Of a stretch of DNA of 64,000 bases, positions 46,998 to 64,000 are shown in pieces; positions within the stretch are counted from its first letter, which is position 1; each line of letters begins with the position of its first letter. This stretch comes from Notospermus geniculatus. Lineage: Eukaryota > Nemertea > Pilidiophora > Heteronemertea > Lineidae. A program made the position numbers and the translations under genes. The stretch spans positions 1-64,000 of the forward strand of contig NMRB01001390.1 in NCBI GenBank assembly GCA_002633025.1, given 5' to 3'. The notes beneath the pieces were generated by a model. It ran no database searches and had not been told where the DNA came from. It worked only from the letters and a program-made list of their open reading frames with translations.

Positions 46998-48173
46998 TGT
47001 GAACACACCCCCACCAACCAGGGCCGAGGGCGTAGCTAGGCCTAGCTTTTTTGGCCTTGCTGTTTTTCGGTCAATCAAAATGTGCATGAAAAACAGGTTT
47101 TTCCGGACCACCTGGGGGGTGTAGGCCTATTTGCCCCCTGCTCCCGCTACAATGTTAGCTATACGCCTCTGCCAACTGATCACCGCCAGCCAATGACCCA
47201 GGTTGGCCCGCCGCAGACCAGCAGGGGCTGATGGGTGGGTGACCAACATTACATGAAGGCTTGCCTTGGACAAGCGAAGCCTAGGCCCTACCCATGCTAC
47301 CGGTAGGGTAGCTCAGCTNCCCCCCCCCCCGCCCCAGTAGGCCTATACGGTAGGCCACGGCTCAGGCAGGCCTAATTAACCAAGGCTAGACGTAGGCGTC
47401 ACCTCTTTGGCCTAACCCCATCGTGTGGAGTCACTATGCTTGACAATCTCAGCCTCAGCAGGTCATTTCCTTCCTAGGCCTAGCTAGGCCTACTACTACT
47501 TTTTACTAGGGATCGGAAAGTGCGAGGAGGTGAGTGTTGTTCTAAGTCAAGCCTAAGCTTAGGTTTACCCCTACCTATCCTAGGCCTAGGCTAGGCGTCG
47601 TACGCATAGGCCCTAGAGCAGAACCCAGAATCATGCGTGGGAAGTGACATTGCCTCAGCGTATTACTCTATGACGGGCCCAGGCCAACATTGCCACTTCG
47701 TTAATTCTAATTCTAATTGGTGGCCATGCATGGTGGTTGTTCACAAGCTCAATCAGAAGTGTACTTGAATATTCCATTGTTAGCCATTCATGCCATTAGG
47801 TCCATAGCTTGGCCTATTTTTTGCTATTCATGTGGGTCGAAACCTGTTAAGCCGTGGCAATACATGAATGATCATGCTCATTATGAATTTTTATGATGAT
47901 TTTTGTGTCATTCGATTTAGAGTACCTGTTGACTTCAGTCACAAATATCAGTTGAGGATCTGTTGACAGTTGAGGATCGACTATTGTGCTACTTCAGGAT
48001 AGTGATGTATTGACAGCACACCTTCAAAGAGTGTAAAGAAGTGACTCTGTAGTCTGTGTGGAAACTGATAGCTGCTTCTTTTTTTAACCACAGATTTAGC
48101 AGATTGAAGGGGAATAGGAAATTCATAGTTCCAGCAGTGCACCGTCACGGGATTCTAGCCTTCAAGCAACAAA

Positions 48174-63551
<15,378 letters not shown>

Positions 63552-63896
63552 GTATGTTGATGAAGAAGCTCAATGGTCTCCTGACTTATGAAGTAGTTTT
63601 CAGCTACCTCAGCACTACCAGTAAAAGCTATCATGTCTGCTCTCTTAGCGTTTTGCAAAAGAATAGAAAAATGGATTCCGATTTCCATTTGGTCTGACTT
63701 CTGAGGCAAGTCTCAATGAAGGAGGGCATTGGCAGGCGCAGCGGGTGTCAACCCTTTCAATCCAGATCTTGACCTGACTTCATTTGCCCCGATCAGTTTC
63801 GTGGTATGTCCCAAAGGCATCCACTGTTTGATGATTGCATTAGAAAATCACCGAGGCGTCTTGCTACCTCGTTCCAGTGAGGGCCACATTTCGGGC

Positions 63897-64000
63897 CGTA
63901 TTCAAAAAGGGTGATCATCGCGCGATTAAGACTTAGACGCGTGTAAGTTCACTAAATGCACACACTTCCACCATGTATTTGATGAGGTTACACGCGTCAA
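63897..64000. mobile_element. Palindromic MITE (TTAAGACTTAGACGCGTGT family), truncated by window edge
   Basis: GCCGTATTCAAAAAGGGTGA, then ATTAAGACTTAGACGCGTGT and, near the end, GGTTACACGCGTC. The rest of the right arm lies outside. Confidence 0.75.

Larger units (their letters stand above)
46075..47318. repeat. Duplicated promoter-region block, copy B
   Basis: Second copy of 44804-45936, ending exactly at the N at 47319. It is longer because of a 182-bp inverted-repeat element inserted in its palindrome. Confidence 0.9.
43268..48093. promoter_or_regulatory. Divergent UBE4A / PCYT2 promoter region
   Basis: The two genes point away from each other across about 4.8 kb. CpG-rich stretches lie at 43880-44120, 44780-45100 and, in duplicate, 46080-46330. 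A donor-like GAG/GTGAGTG at 47529/47530 could end a non-coding first exon of PCYT2, whose next exon starts near 48094. UBE4A must also have a non-coding first exon, because its ATG exon begins at an acceptor (43267). Exact start sites cannot be seen. Confidence 0.45.

Overview
This is nuclear DNA from a multicellular animal, not a prokaryote. The genes are split by GT-AG introns and sit among tRNA-derived SINE-like repeats, very many short inverted-repeat elements (MITE-like), minisatellites and a TTAGGG telomere-type tract. The AGGCCT/TAGGCCTA-rich composition, large introns and MITE load resemble a marine invertebrate deuterostome. An echinoderm is my best guess, made from memory of base composition and not proven. 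Five single N characters (1604, 30301, 45943, 47319, 51308) mark assembly joins, and four of the five lie in or beside duplicated or repeated sequence.

Layout. (1) 1-8462: partial second copy of the middle of a UBE4A gene (minus strand), without its first exons and without exon 8. (2) 9088-12537: ATP synthase peripheral-stalk subunit d (plus), lacking its N-terminal exon(s) and carrying an internal tandem duplication. (3) 14445-43255: UBE4A (minus), a U-box ubiquitin E3/E4 ligase with 18 coding exons. Its fourth intron (20123-41446) is over 21 kb and holds an intronless-ORF multi-pass membrane protein gene on the opposite strand (36959-39967). (4) 43268-48093: divergent promoter region with a duplicated block and nested inverted repeats. 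(5) 48174 to past the right edge: PCYT2, CTP:phosphoethanolamine cytidylyltransferase (plus), 12 coding exons in view, with a duplicated exon near the end.

The main structural theme is duplication. The block at 1-8462 matches 16794-24299, and the break leaves complementary truncations: the left UBE4A copy loses exons 1-4, and the right subunit d copy loses its 5' exon(s). This fits a tandem duplication of about 16 kb, or two haplotypes joined end to end in the assembly. The paired copies also act as empty and filled sites, which gives exact insertion boundaries and target duplications for several mobile elements. The frame of UBE4A is consistent through every exon junction except inside exon 12, where two extra bases shift it.

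The genes have no obvious shared pathway: protein quality control (UBE4A), mitochondrial ATP synthase (ATP5PD), phosphatidylethanolamine synthesis (PCYT2) and a membrane protein I cannot name. I see no convincing new multi-gene system. The most unusual items are the nested membrane-protein gene, the reciprocal duplication and the nested MITE structures.
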